Source of the DNA: Planctomycetota bacterium
Lineage (GTDB): Bacteria; Planctomycetota; UBA8742; UBA2392
NCBI GenBank assembly: GCA_019912315.1
Contig: JAIOJA010000074.1
Location: forward strand, 25,193 to 89,192
Reading direction: 5' to 3'
Length of the DNA: 64,000 bases
Shown here: piece after piece, positions 17,232 through 25,381 of the stretch
How the letters are laid out: every line of letters begins with the position of its first letter
How positions within the stretch are numbered: the first letter of the stretch is position 1
Position numbers and translations under genes: made by a program
Notes under the pieces: model-generated
The model's input: only the letters and a program-made list of their open reading frames with translations
Told to the model about the DNA's origin: nothing
The model's database searches: none

Positions 17232-17564
17232 CTACGCCATTGCTTTCAGGTCGTCGCCGAGTTTGCGGGCGATGCTGCTGCACATCAGGTCACACAACTG
17301 GAAAACGCTGGAATCCGCGATGCTGTAGACGGTGTACAGGCCGTCCTTGCGGCGCTGCACAAAACCCGCGTCGGCGAGCTGTGACAGATGCTTGCTGACA
17401 TTGGCCTGGCTCAGCCCTGTGGCTTCGACCAGCTCATTCACATTCATTTCCTGCTGCATCAAGGCATTCAGCAGGGCCAGCCGGGCGGGCTCACCCAGCA
17501 GCTTGAAACGGGCTGCCACCAGCCCCAGGGCCTCAGTGCTCATTTGTTTCTTCTTTTTTGCCAT
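17232..17564 (-). CDS. ArsR-family (BigR/SqrR-like context) transcription repressor
   Basis: A protein of 110 residues with the ArsR winged helix: LLGEPARLALLNAL, recognition helix GLSQANVSKHLSQL, wing RRKDGLYTVYSI. Near the C-terminus are C91 and C95 (CDLMC), a candidate thiol sensor; the N-terminal cysteine of persulfide sensors BigR/SqrR is absent. Its place between a SulP gene and divergent persulfide-dioxygenase/rhodanese genes is the BigR regulon arrangement, so I infer response to sulfide or persulfide. A perfect inverted repeat lies 16 bp upstream of its start. Confidence 0.88.
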   Translation of the reverse strand: MAKKKKQMSTEALGLVAARFKLLGEPARLALLNALMQQEMNVNELVEATGLSQANVSKHLSQLADAGFVQRRKDGLYTVYSIADSSVFQLCDLMCSSIARKLGDDLKAMA

Positions 17565-17580
17565 GGTGAACCCTTTCGCT

Positions 17581-17614
17581 ATTGACTATATAACCATAAG
17601 GGAATATAGTCAAT
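17581..17614. promoter_or_regulatory. ArsR-type operator: perfect 11-bp inverted repeat
   Basis: ATTGACTATAT (17581-17591) is the exact reverse complement of ATATAGTCAAT (17604-17614), with a 12-bp spacer. TTGACT/TATA-like elements are embedded, so binding would block both divergent promoters. It lies between the ArsR-type gene and the first MBL-rhodanese gene, and is the best operator candidate in the backbone. Confidence 0.85.
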
Positions 17615-17667
17615 TCCATGATTGTTCAGATAGCAACACCGGAACACAGATCCTAAGGAGAATGAAC

Positions 17668-18981
17668 ATGACCGCTACCGCAACCAAACCACTCATCCAC
17701 CAGATGAAAAAGGAAGGCGAAGGCTGCCTCGGATACATCATCGGAGACATGCACAGCCGCCAGGCCGTCGTCATCGACCCGCGCTACGACCAGGTGGACG
17801 AGTATCTGGCCTACTTGAAGAAAGAACATCTTGAACTCAGTCTCGTCATCGACACCCACACGCACGCCGACCACCTGTCCGGCGCTGCGGAGCTCAAGAA
17901 GCGCACCGGTGCACAGTACGGCATGTTGAAGGGCACGCTGGTCAAGCCGGCCGACCGCGCCCTGCAAGACGGCGAAGTCGTCAAACTTGGCGAAACCGAG
18001 TTGCGCATCATGGCCAGCCCGGGACACACGCCGGACAGTCTCACCGTCTATGTGGACGGCAACCTGTTCACGGGCGACACCATGCTGATCGGCGGCTCCG
18101 GGCGCACGGACTTCATGGGCGGCGACGCCGGCGACCTGTGGGACAGCTTTCAGAAGTTTGCCGAATTCGGCGACGACGTGCTCGTCTGGCCGGGGCACGA
18201 CTACCAGGGGCGCTCGCACAGCACGCTGGGCAAAGAGCGCGCCCACAACCTGATCTTTACCACCGGCACGCGCGAAGCCGTCGTAGAGAAGCTGTCAGTC
18301 CGCGGCCCCCTGCCACAAGGCATGGCGGAGATTCTGACCTTCAACCGCCGCGGCACGGATTCCTCTTCGCACATCGACTGCGGCACCGTGAGCGGGCTGG
18401 TCAAAGACGATCCGCACGCCGTGCAGATCATCGACGTACGCAGCGCACTCGAGTTCAGCGGCGACCGCATCGAAGGGGCCTGGAACATTCCACTTGAAGA
18501 GTTCGAAGACCGCGTCGGCGAACTGACCGCGGCGAAGGGGCAGCTTGTGCTGACTTGTGCCACAGGCAACCGCGCGCTGATGGCCGGACAGATTCTGCAG
18601 CGTAAGAAGTTTACGAATTTCCGTGTGATGGACGGCGGCATGAGCGGCTGGATCAAGCAGGGACTGCCCTACAACAAGGGCAAGCGCGTGCTGAGCCTGA
18701 TGCGCCAGATCCAGATCGGCGCGGGGCTGCTGGTCCTGCTGGGAGTGGTTCTTGGAACTCTGGTGAATCCGTGGCTCTACGGCATCAGCGCATTCGTGGG
18801 CCTGGGGCTGACGGTCGCCGGGACGACCGGCTTCTGCGGCATGGCAATGGTGCTGATGCGCATGCCCTGGAACAAAGTCGCACCCACCACCGGCGGCGGC
18901 ACCAGCGGTGGCTGCCAGGTCGGCGGCGGCGCTACCGGAACCTGCGGGACTGTTTCCGGCGGGTGCAGCGTTGGAGGATAG
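17668..18981 (+). CDS. Metallo-beta-lactamase (persulfide-dioxygenase-like)/rhodanese/DUF2892 fusion with Gly-Cys tail
   Basis: A protein of 437 residues; I chose ATG 17668, 7 bp after AAGGAG, over ATG 17662. Residues 1-230 form an MBL domain (THTHADHLSG, SPGHTPDS, GDTMLIGG, WPGHDY) like ETHE1 persulfide dioxygenase. Residues 245-340 are a rhodanese domain with catalytic Cys in LTCATGNRA. Then come two transmembrane helices of a YgaP-like DUF2892 region, and a terminal tail of Gly-rich repeats with three cysteines (GGCQVGGG, GTCG, GGCSVGG). It should oxidise glutathione persulfide and move sulfane sulfur at the membrane. The Cys/Gly tail is not part of known family architecture. Confidence 0.87.
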   Translation: MTATATKPLIHQMKKEGEGCLGYIIGDMHSRQAVVIDPRYDQVDEYLAYLKKEHLELSLVIDTHTHADHLSGAAELKKRTGAQYGMLKGTLVKPADRALQDGEVVKLGETELRIMASPGHTPDSLTVYVDGNLFTGDTMLIGGSGRTDFMGGDAGDLWDSFQKFAEFGDDVLVWPGHDYQGRSHSTLGKERAHNLIFTTGTREAVVEKLSVRGPLPQGMAEILTFNRRGTDSSSHIDCGTVSGLVKDDPHAVQIIDVRSALEFSGDRIEGAWNIPLEEFEDRVGELTAAKGQLVLTCATGNRALMAGQILQRKKFTNFRVMDGGMSGWIKQGLPYNKGKRVLSLMRQIQIGAGLLVLLGVVLGTLVNPWLYGISAFVGLGLTVAGTTGFCGMAMVLMRMPWNKVAPTTGGGTSGGCQVGGGATGTCGTVSGGCSVGG

Positions 18982-19025
18982 TTGTAAGGGGGCGCACACT
19001 GCCCGCCCGCCTGGGCGCCCCTCGA

Positions 19026-19049
19026 AGAGGGCGGCGAAAGCCGCCCTCT
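19026..19049 (+). terminator. Intrinsic terminator after the first MBL-rhodanese gene
   Basis: AGAGGGCGGC (19026-19035) pairs with GCCGCCCTCT (19040-19049) around a GAAA tetraloop, followed by CTTTGTTT. Its position 45 bp after the stop and the T-rich exit fit an intrinsic terminator, so the next gene probably has its own promoter or depends on readthrough. Confidence 0.85.
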
Positions 19050-19102
19050 CTTTGTTTCCCAAGGCGCGTCAAAGGCGCTAATGTGAGTGCAGGGAGAACG
19101 CC

Positions 19103-20191
19103 ATGTCCGTCGCGACACTTGAACTGAAACCGATCGCCTACGGGCGCGACTGCAAAACCTACCTGCTGTGGGATGCCGCGACCAAACAGGCCGCGATTAT
19201 TGACCCGCGCTTCGACCACGTGGCGAGGTACCGGCACGAACTCGCTGCACTGGACGTCAGTCTAAAATACTGCATCGACACGCACACACACGCCGACCAC
19301 CTGTCCGGCAGCGACCGCCTGCGCAACCTGACCGGCTGCGCAATCGTTATGAGCGCAGCCAGCAAATCAAAAGTACCCGATTACAAGGCTGCCGACGGCG
19401 AGAAGCTGAATATCGGCGAGCACGAGCTGACCCTGCTTCACACGCCCGGTCACACGCCGGACAGCATGTGCGTGTTTGACGGCTCGCGCGTGTACACCGG
19501 CGATACGCTTTTCATTGGCGGCGCCGCGCGCACGGACTTCATGGGGGGCTCGCCCGCGCAGCTATACGAGAGCTTCCGCAAGATCGAGGCCCTGGGCCCC
19601 GACGTCGAAGTATGGCCCGGGCACGACTACAACGGGCACGAGCACAGCACCGTCGCGGACGAGCTCGAGGGCAACCCGCACTTCAAAGCCGACAAAAACG
19701 CGCTGATCACTATGCACAAGATCAAGGGCGAGTTGCCGGCGAACATGGCGGAGATCCTGAGTTTCAACACGGAAGCCGGCCTGCCCGAAAGCAAGATTGT
19801 CGTGCCGGCGGACATTGCCGGTTACGGCGTACCGGGCAAGGACTTCACGCTCCTGGATTCTCGCTTCGCCGATGAGTTCGAGGCCGGTCGCATCGACGGC
19901 GCGGTGCTGATCCCGCTGCCGGAGATTCATGACCGCTGGGACGAAATCGCGAAGCTGCCGCACCCGGTTGTCAGCGTCTGCCGCTCCGGCGTGCGCGCAA
20001 CGATGGCCATGATGACCGCCCGCCACGCCGGCGATCAAGAGTGGGTGCTGCTGGAAGGCGGCATGCAGGCCTGGCAGAAGGCAGGCAAGCCGATGGTCAG
20101 CGATACGGGCAAAACCCCGGACGTCATCACCAGCAAGTTCGCTACCGGCGGCTCATGTGCAGCGGGCGGCGGGACGTGCTCGGCCGGTTAG
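19103..20191 (+). CDS. Metallo-beta-lactamase/rhodanese fusion with Gly-Cys tail (second copy)
   Basis: A protein of 362 residues. The MBL domain has THTHADHLSGS, TPGHTPDSM, GDTLFIGG and WPGHDYNG; the rhodanese domain has catalytic Cys in VSVCRSGVRA. Clearly a paralogue of the preceding protein, but without transmembrane segments. It ends with its own Gly/Cys tail, GGSCAAGGGTCSAG. A GGGAG SD precedes the ATG. The membrane and soluble pair may handle persulfide in two places. The retention of a Gly-Cys tail in both, despite sequence divergence, suggests that the tail matters for metal or sulfur handling. Confidence 0.88.
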   Translation: MSVATLELKPIAYGRDCKTYLLWDAATKQAAIIDPRFDHVARYRHELAALDVSLKYCIDTHTHADHLSGSDRLRNLTGCAIVMSAASKSKVPDYKAADGEKLNIGEHELTLLHTPGHTPDSMCVFDGSRVYTGDTLFIGGAARTDFMGGSPAQLYESFRKIEALGPDVEVWPGHDYNGHEHSTVADELEGNPHFKADKNALITMHKIKGELPANMAEILSFNTEAGLPESKIVVPADIAGYGVPGKDFTLLDSRFADEFEAGRIDGAVLIPLPEIHDRWDEIAKLPHPVVSVCRSGVRATMAMMTARHAGDQEWVLLEGGMQAWQKAGKPMVSDTGKTPDVITSKFATGGSCAAGGGTCSAG

Positions 20192-20273
20192 CCCAAGCCG
20201 GAATTGCGGAATCTCTGTAACAGAAACCCGCCCGATGCCGTAGCCTTCAGGAAGACGACACACGGGAGAGTTC

Positions 20274-21683
20274 ATGCGTACGTCCACTTTGATGGCCGGG
20301 TTGTTCGCGCTGCTGATTGTCGCCGGTGTCTCGTTCGGCGCGGGCTACTACCTGGGCCACGAGTCCGAAGGCGCCAGCGCTGACACGCGCCCGGTGGTCG
20401 CATTGGACACGCAGCCGGTGGACCCGCCCCTGAAGGAGGGCGCTGGCCCCCTTGCGAGCCCGGACAACACAAAATCGGACGCGCCAACGCTGACACAGAC
20501 GCCATCCCCGGAGGTTGCCCCGAAGCCGGCTACCGAGGGTCCGGGCGAGGGCGCGGTCACCAAACCGGACGACAGCAGGGTTTCGGCGTCCGACGCAGAC
20601 ATCACGCCGGCTGACGTGAAGGACGCGGTCAATGATCTCAAGACCCGCCTCGGCAAGATCAAAGAGGGCGAGTTGCCGGGTGCCGATGACTTCGACAGCA
20701 TATTCAACGGGCCGCAAGTGGACTTCACGGCGACCATTGGCGGGCAGGTTGTAGACGCCACAGGCGTACCGGTCGCGGGCGCGTCTGTTCACGCGAACTT
20801 CAGCCAGAACTACGCGGCTGACGACGGCGGGCGCAGCGTCCGTCTGGTAGTGGCGGCAGGCGAAAACAAGGGCGAGCCCATCGCCACGACTGACGGCGGC
20901 GGTTACTGGACGGCCGCCATCAACCGCAAAGTCGCCGAAAAGGCCACTCTGAACGTGAGCCTTGTGGGCGGCGCCCCCGGCTATGCGGACAGCGAGAAGA
21001 ACAACGTCACGCTCAAGAACGGCGACAATCGCGAGAACATCAGACTTACCCTGCGCGGCGCCGGCACGGTGTCGGGACGGGTTGTTGATGCCAACGGGCT
21101 TGGTGTCGCGGGCGTGACTGTTTCTCTGCGCGCTGGTGGTTCGAACCTGTTTGGAGGTGATGACATCGAAATCGACTTCGGCGGTGCGGGCGCAGGCAAG
21201 AACGCCGCCAGCACGGACGGGGGCGGCGAGTTCCTGATCGAAGGCGTGCCCGAGGGGCGCTACAAATTCAAGCTCAGCGGTACCGGCTACCGCCAGATCA
21301 GCGGACCAACCGAAATCGACGTAAAGAGCGGGCAGAGCCATCGCGCCCCGGCGGACTTCCAGGTTGCCGTCACAGGTTCCGTCACGGCGACGTTTGTTGA
21401 CATCGAAGGCAACCCGGTGACGGGGTGGGCAACGCTGACAGTCAAGGACGAAAACGGTAAGACGGTCAAGCGCCTGAACGGATCTCTGGGTACGGGCGGT
21501 GTGTTTGAAAAGAACGACCCTCCGGCAGGCAGCTATGAAGTTGAGATTCGCGTGTACGGCTACAAGACACTGACCCGGCCTGCGACTTTCACCGAAGGCC
21601 AGCGCTATGATTTCGGCGTCATCACGCTGGAAACGGACGACAGCGAGTCGGGCAAGGGAATCTACCTGCCATCCGACGAATAG
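20274..21683 (+). CDS. Membrane-anchored protein with carboxypeptidase-regulatory-like (Ig-like) domains
   Basis: A protein of 469 residues. An N-terminal anchor or uncleaved signal (LMAGLFALLIVAGVSFGAGYYLG) is followed by a Pro/Thr/Glu linker (residues 30-130) and three repeats of the carboxypeptidase-regulatory-like fold, recognisable by GTVSGRVVDANGLGVAGV, IGGQVVDATGVPVAGASV and VPEGRYKFKLSGTGY. Such domains act as surface binding or spacer modules. No enzyme domain is present. SD GGGAG precedes the ATG. The tail overlaps the convergent 21662 gene by 22 bp. Confidence 0.8.
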   Translation: MRTSTLMAGLFALLIVAGVSFGAGYYLGHESEGASADTRPVVALDTQPVDPPLKEGAGPLASPDNTKSDAPTLTQTPSPEVAPKPATEGPGEGAVTKPDDSRVSASDADITPADVKDAVNDLKTRLGKIKEGELPGADDFDSIFNGPQVDFTATIGGQVVDATGVPVAGASVHANFSQNYAADDGGRSVRLVVAAGENKGEPIATTDGGGYWTAAINRKVAEKATLNVSLVGGAPGYADSEKNNVTLKNGDNRENIRLTLRGAGTVSGRVVDANGLGVAGVTVSLRAGGSNLFGGDDIEIDFGGAGAGKNAASTDGGGEFLIEGVPEGRYKFKLSGTGYRQISGPTEIDVKSGQSHRAPADFQVAVTGSVTATFVDIEGNPVTGWATLTVKDENGKTVKRLNGSLGTGGVFEKNDPPAGSYEVEIRVYGYKTLTRPATFTEGQRYDFGVITLETDDSESGKGIYLPSDE

Positions 21684-21970
21684 CGTTGGCTTGTGCGCCC
21701 CGTGCCGAGTTGCGTCAGCTTGCGCTTTGCGCGGCGTTCGACCACCTCAAGCACGCAGATCACCAGCAGCGAATGCAGCGCCACCACGCACGCGGCGGCG
21801 GAATCCCCCGTGACGGCGCCGACGGCAGGAATCAGCAGGATGGCCGTCACCCCGAATGTATTGATGACCTGTTTCAGCCCGCGCAGATTCCCCAGCACCC
21901 GCTGCCGCTCCGGGCTCGCTGTCCACAGAAGTCGTTGCGCGGTGCGCCCGCTTTCAACGTAGGGTTTCAT
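21662..21970 (-). CDS. Small membrane protein, unknown function
   Basis: A protein of 102 residues with two hydrophobic helices (VINTFGVTAILLIPAVGAVT and AAACVVALHSLLVICVLEVV) and basic ends. Its start lies inside the end of the upstream 21954 gene (17-bp overlap), so the two are probably co-translated and may interact. No family recognised. Confidence 0.6.
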   Translation of the reverse strand: MKPYVESGRTAQRLLWTASPERQRVLGNLRGLKQVINTFGVTAILLIPAVGAVTGDSAAACVVALHSLLVICVLEVVERRAKRKLTQLGTGRTSQRYSSDGR

Positions 21971-22433
21971 GGTCGGCCTCCGTCAGTTTTGAGCCCGCGA
22001 CCTTGCGCTGGTACTCGGCGCGGCGGATCAGACGCTCGCCGGTTTCACGCAGGCGGCGCGATGCGCTTAGCCAGCCCCATGCGAAGTTCAGCGCCCCGAT
22101 GCCCGTCACGACGCCCAGCATCGACCAGTTCGCCGCCAGGGTGCCTTCATAGCTGCCGTCGCGGGCAACCGTCGCCTGCCAGCCGAACAGGCATGTTACC
22201 GCGCAGCACGCCAGCATGACGCCGAATGCCAGCCTTGAGCGCAGCGTGCCGCGACGAATCACCTGCCCCCCACGAGCGCGCAGGGCTTCCGCGTCGCCGA
22301 TTGACGCTGCAAGGGCATCTCGGCGCATACGGGTGACCTCGCGGGCGGATGCGTAACCGCCGCTTTCGGTGTACGGATCAGGTTTTGACCCAGACGGCGG
22401 CATGGCGCCATTGTACGGGAGCACGTGCGCCAT
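21954..22433 (-). CDS. Two-helix membrane protein, unknown function
   Basis: A protein of about 159 residues with a cytoplasmic-looking, Arg-rich N-terminal half (TRMRRDALAASIGDAEALRA), two transmembrane helices (LAFGVMLACCAVTCLFGWQA, NWSMLGVVTGIGALNFAWGW) and a charged C-terminal helix. It is translationally coupled to the next gene through a 17-bp overlap. The start is uncertain: Met 1 (22433) or Met 11 (22403), neither with an SD. No function assigned. Confidence 0.6.
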   Translation of the reverse strand: MAHVLPYNGAMPPSGSKPDPYTESGGYASAREVTRMRRDALAASIGDAEALRARGGQVIRRGTLRSRLAFGVMLACCAVTCLFGWQATVARDGSYEGTLAANWSMLGVVTGIGALNFAWGWLSASRRLRETGERLIRRAEYQRKVAGSKLTEADHETLR

Positions 22434-22447
22434 GAACAGCTTTGAGG

Positions 22448-22927
22448 CTAATCGATGGTCGCCAGCAGGCGCCCTTCGGCGTCCCGGTAGATGGGCGAGC
22501 CATCGTCACCCCTCAGGGGATAGCTCAGACGCACCCAGGCGCCGTAGGTCCACTTGTTCATGTGATCATCAAGCGCGACCTGTTCGTCAAAGGCGGAATC
22601 CCGCGGCCTCTCACCGGCCAGACGCACTACTTCGCGCTCGTCGTTGACTTCTACCACCACAGTCGCGGAGTCCATCCAGCGCAACACCGTGCCCCCCGCC
22701 GGCCCCGGTTGCTGCTGTCTGGGAATCCGCGGCTGCTCGGGCTCGCCGGGGCGGGTTTCACCCTCGCCGGCGTTGCCCGTGGTGTCGCGGGCTTCGTCTT
22801 CGTTGGCGCGCGGGTCTTCACCGCGCCGGATCATTTCGAGCTCGGCGGGCGTTGGCTCATAGCCAAGCACGGCCATACAGCCGCTGGTCAGCAGGATCAG
22901 GCAGACACCCATGAGCACTCTTGCCAT
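22448..22927 (-). CDS. Small lipoprotein, unknown function
   Basis: About 159 residues, starting at ATG 22927 (MARVLMGVCLILLTSGC), a clear lipoprotein signal with lipobox LTSGC. A Pro/Glu/Arg-rich linker (residues 30-75) leads to a compact beta-rich domain (TVLRWMDSATVVVEVNDERE). No family recognised. The frame extends 33 codons further upstream into the neighbouring gene, but without SD or signal. Confidence 0.6.
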   Translation of the reverse strand: MARVLMGVCLILLTSGCMAVLGYEPTPAELEMIRRGEDPRANEDEARDTTGNAGEGETRPGEPEQPRIPRQQQPGPAGGTVLRWMDSATVVVEVNDEREVVRLAGERPRDSAFDEQVALDDHMNKWTYGAWVRLSYPLRGDDGSPIYRDAEGRLLATID

Positions 22928-22986
22928 GGGCGAATGGTAACCGACAACCCGCACCGGACAAGCGCAAGAACAACGAAAGCCAACGC

Positions 22987-24441
22987 CTATGCACGCCTCC
23001 GCTGTCCAAGTGCCGCGCAGGCGCAAAGCACGCCAAGCAGCCCGGCGAACAGCCAGATGCCGCCGCTGCTGCTGCTGCTAACGCAGCCGCCGCCGGAATT
23101 GCCACCGCCGGAGCCCCCACCGCCCTGACCGACGCCGACGCCGACGCCGGTTACGTGGATACGGAACGGCGCGTGCTCGGACGCGTCGCCGTGCGGCAGC
23201 TCGATGACCGCCGACCGCACACCGTCGGCCTGCGGGTTGAAGTGAATCTCGAACGTCGTCGTGTTGGCCGAGGCGACCGTGTTGTTGAAACCGACCAGGC
23301 CGACCGTGAAATCAGCGTCACCGACAACGGTCGGGGTACCCAGTGTCAGGTCGGCGCCGGGCTGGTAGCCAGCCCACAGAAACACGCCGACATCGGCGTT
23401 GGCGACGGTAATGGTCAACGTGCCGGCGGCGTTGCCGAAGTCGCGTCCGCCCGAGGGTGCCGCGTTTTCGTCCATATGGGTACCGATGTATGCGGGCACC
23501 ATGCCGGTCGTGTCGAAGAATGGGCCGGCCGCGTCGCTGACGCGGATCTGCGCGGATTCGAGCAGCCCTTCGCCGTTAAGGGTGATGGAGTAAGGGTCCG
23601 GGTTGTATCCGTCATCTTGGTCAAAGGTCAGGGTGCCCTGGTGGATGCCCACAGTAGCGGGGTCGAACGCCACGCGGATTTCCGTGCTTGCGCCGGCGCT
23701 GAGCGACGTCACGAACTGGCTGAGGTCGAGGCTGAATTCGCCGAAAGCGCCGGACAGGGTCGGTGTCCCCAAATTAAGCGTGCCGGCGCCGCTGGCCGCT
23801 TCGTTCGTCACCCACAGTGACAGATACGCGGCTGGGCCGGCGCTTGTCATGCGCCGCTTGAAATCACGAGCATTGAGGTTCGATTGCCCCGAAAACACGC
23901 GCGCCCCGGCGACAGACCCCTCGCGCACCATGGCGTACGGCACCGCCGCGCTTACGCCTGTGCCGCTGACGTTCACGCGGAAGTCCGAATACACGCCGGG
24001 GTTGAACATCGGGTCGGCCTCGTGCCCGAAAGTGACGGTGGCTGTGAACACGCCCGTGGTCGGTGGCGTGAAACGAACCCGGAACTCGGTGCTTGTTCCG
24101 ACCTGGATGAACGTCCCGAAGCTGCTCGCGTCGAGCGCGAAGCCACCGGTTGCGCTGGTGATTACCGGGGGTTGCACTGCAAAACCCATTCCGCCACCGA
24201 ACTGCACGGCGTCGCTGGTGACGCGGATGGTCAGCCAGGCGGACTGGCTGCCCGACACCGTCGGAGGGAACTCACGACCCTGTGCGGCCGATTCGTTGTC
24301 GTAAAGGAATGCGACGGGCAGCCCCGCCGACATTTCTTCGACACTCATGAACGGATAGGGCGGTGGCGGCGGCGACGGAGACGTACTCGCCCACAGGGGC
24401 GCCGCGATCAGTGCCAGAACGAAAAACGCGAGACAACGCAT
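22987..24441 (-). CDS. Choice-of-anchor-D (ASPM/SPD-2/Hydin-like) repeat surface protein with a Cys-containing C-terminal sorting tail
   Basis: A protein of 484 residues, with SD GAGGAGG and a signal peptide (MRCLAFFVLALIAAPLWAST). Three repeats of about 120 residues follow, each with the pattern F-x-V-x-F-P-x-(x)-G-x-(H/R)-x-A-x-x-x-(F/I) (TEIRVAFDPATVGIHQGTLT; TFEIHFNPQADGVRSAVIEL), typical of choice-of-anchor D domains. The C-terminus is a Gly-rich stretch, GGGCVSSSSSGG, then a transmembrane helix and QRRRA. Gly-Cys/TM/Arg-cluster tails of this kind are recognised by C-terminal sorting proteases. Surface display is inferred; no partner is known. Confidence 0.8.
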   Translation of the reverse strand: MRCLAFFVLALIAAPLWASTSPSPPPPPYPFMSVEEMSAGLPVAFLYDNESAAQGREFPPTVSGSQSAWLTIRVTSDAVQFGGGMGFAVQPPVITSATGGFALDASSFGTFIQVGTSTEFRVRFTPPTTGVFTATVTFGHEADPMFNPGVYSDFRVNVSGTGVSAAVPYAMVREGSVAGARVFSGQSNLNARDFKRRMTSAGPAAYLSLWVTNEAASGAGTLNLGTPTLSGAFGEFSLDLSQFVTSLSAGASTEIRVAFDPATVGIHQGTLTFDQDDGYNPDPYSITLNGEGLLESAQIRVSDAAGPFFDTTGMVPAYIGTHMDENAAPSGGRDFGNAAGTLTITVANADVGVFLWAGYQPGADLTLGTPTVVGDADFTVGLVGFNNTVASANTTTFEIHFNPQADGVRSAVIELPHGDASEHAPFRIHVTGVGVGVGQGGGGSGGGNSGGGCVSSSSSGGIWLFAGLLGVLCACAALGQRRRA

Positions 24442-24655
24442 GTGTCCTCCTCATGGACAGGTATCCGGCTTCCTCAAGCCGTGGAACTGCCGGATTTCTG
24501 CAATCATCGTGCCATTGTGGAAAGTGCGCATCCCCGAGGCTGCTTTGGCACCGCACAGAAACAGGGCCTGTTACGACTTGGGCAACCCTTGTTGCCAGAC
24601 CCGCTTCCCACTAGCATGACGCACCCTTGCAACAAGATGACGCCGGAGAGTCCCG

Positions 24656-25264
24656 ATGCAGCGTCCCCTGATCGTGATCGACGTACAGCGCGGCAACATC
24701 ACCGAGTACAATCGCTTCATCCCTAATGGCATCGCCAGTATCATCAAGGCTGAGCTCTTCAACCCCATCATCTTCACACGCTACATCAACACACCGGACA
24801 GCCCGGCCCGCCTGTTCCTTGAAACCGAGGACATGAGCGACTTCGGCAGCGCCGGGATTGAAAGCAAAGTCGGTGAAGTGATGGGCGCCAAGGCCCCCGG
24901 TCTGGACACCTACGGCGTGACGCCACTGCCCGACGGCTACGGCGCCAAGCGCTACCTGCTGTCGAAGAATATTTACAGTGCCGTAACTCCCGAGTTCGAG
25001 GAACTGCTGGCGGAACTCGACCTTGCCAACACCGGCATGTACATCGTCGGCGCGGACACGGAGTCGTCGGTGCTGAAGACCGCGCTCGACCTGTTTGAGC
25101 GCAGCATTGAGCCCGTGATCCTGGCCGAATTCTGCGGAAGTCACCGCGGGCTCGGTACGCACGAACGCGCGCTTGAGTTATTGAAGGAACTGATCGGGGC
25201 GGAGCGCGTGATCAGCGACTACATGCCCCTGCGGCAGCGTTGGGAACGGTCCAAGAACACCTGA
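24656..25264 (+). CDS. Isochorismatase-superfamily protein with the catalytic Cys replaced by Ser
   Basis: A protein of 202 residues. The family hallmarks are visible: IVIDVQRG at the N-terminus (catalytic Asp), LLSKNIYSAV around the catalytic Lys, and VGADTESSVLKTALDLF, which aligns to the cis-peptide/nucleophile motif GxxTxxCVxxTA. At the nucleophile position there is Ser instead of Cys. Isochorismatase-like hydrolases (nicotinamidase, ureidoacrylate hydrolase) use the Cys; a Ser there usually means lost or altered chemistry. SD GGAG is 8 bp upstream. Role unknown. Confidence 0.75.
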   Translation: MQRPLIVIDVQRGNITEYNRFIPNGIASIIKAELFNPIIFTRYINTPDSPARLFLETEDMSDFGSAGIESKVGEVMGAKAPGLDTYGVTPLPDGYGAKRYLLSKNIYSAVTPEFEELLAELDLANTGMYIVGADTESSVLKTALDLFERSIEPVILAEFCGSHRGLGTHERALELLKELIGAERVISDYMPLRQRWERSKNT

Positions 25265-25381
25265 TGCAGTTGGACCGCGTGACAAACCCATTGCGCGCGA
25301 AAACGCCATTTATTGTTTCCTTTATCCCTCACATGGCTACACTTCTTCCGGTGCGTTCAGGCACATCCCGGAGGACAGCCC

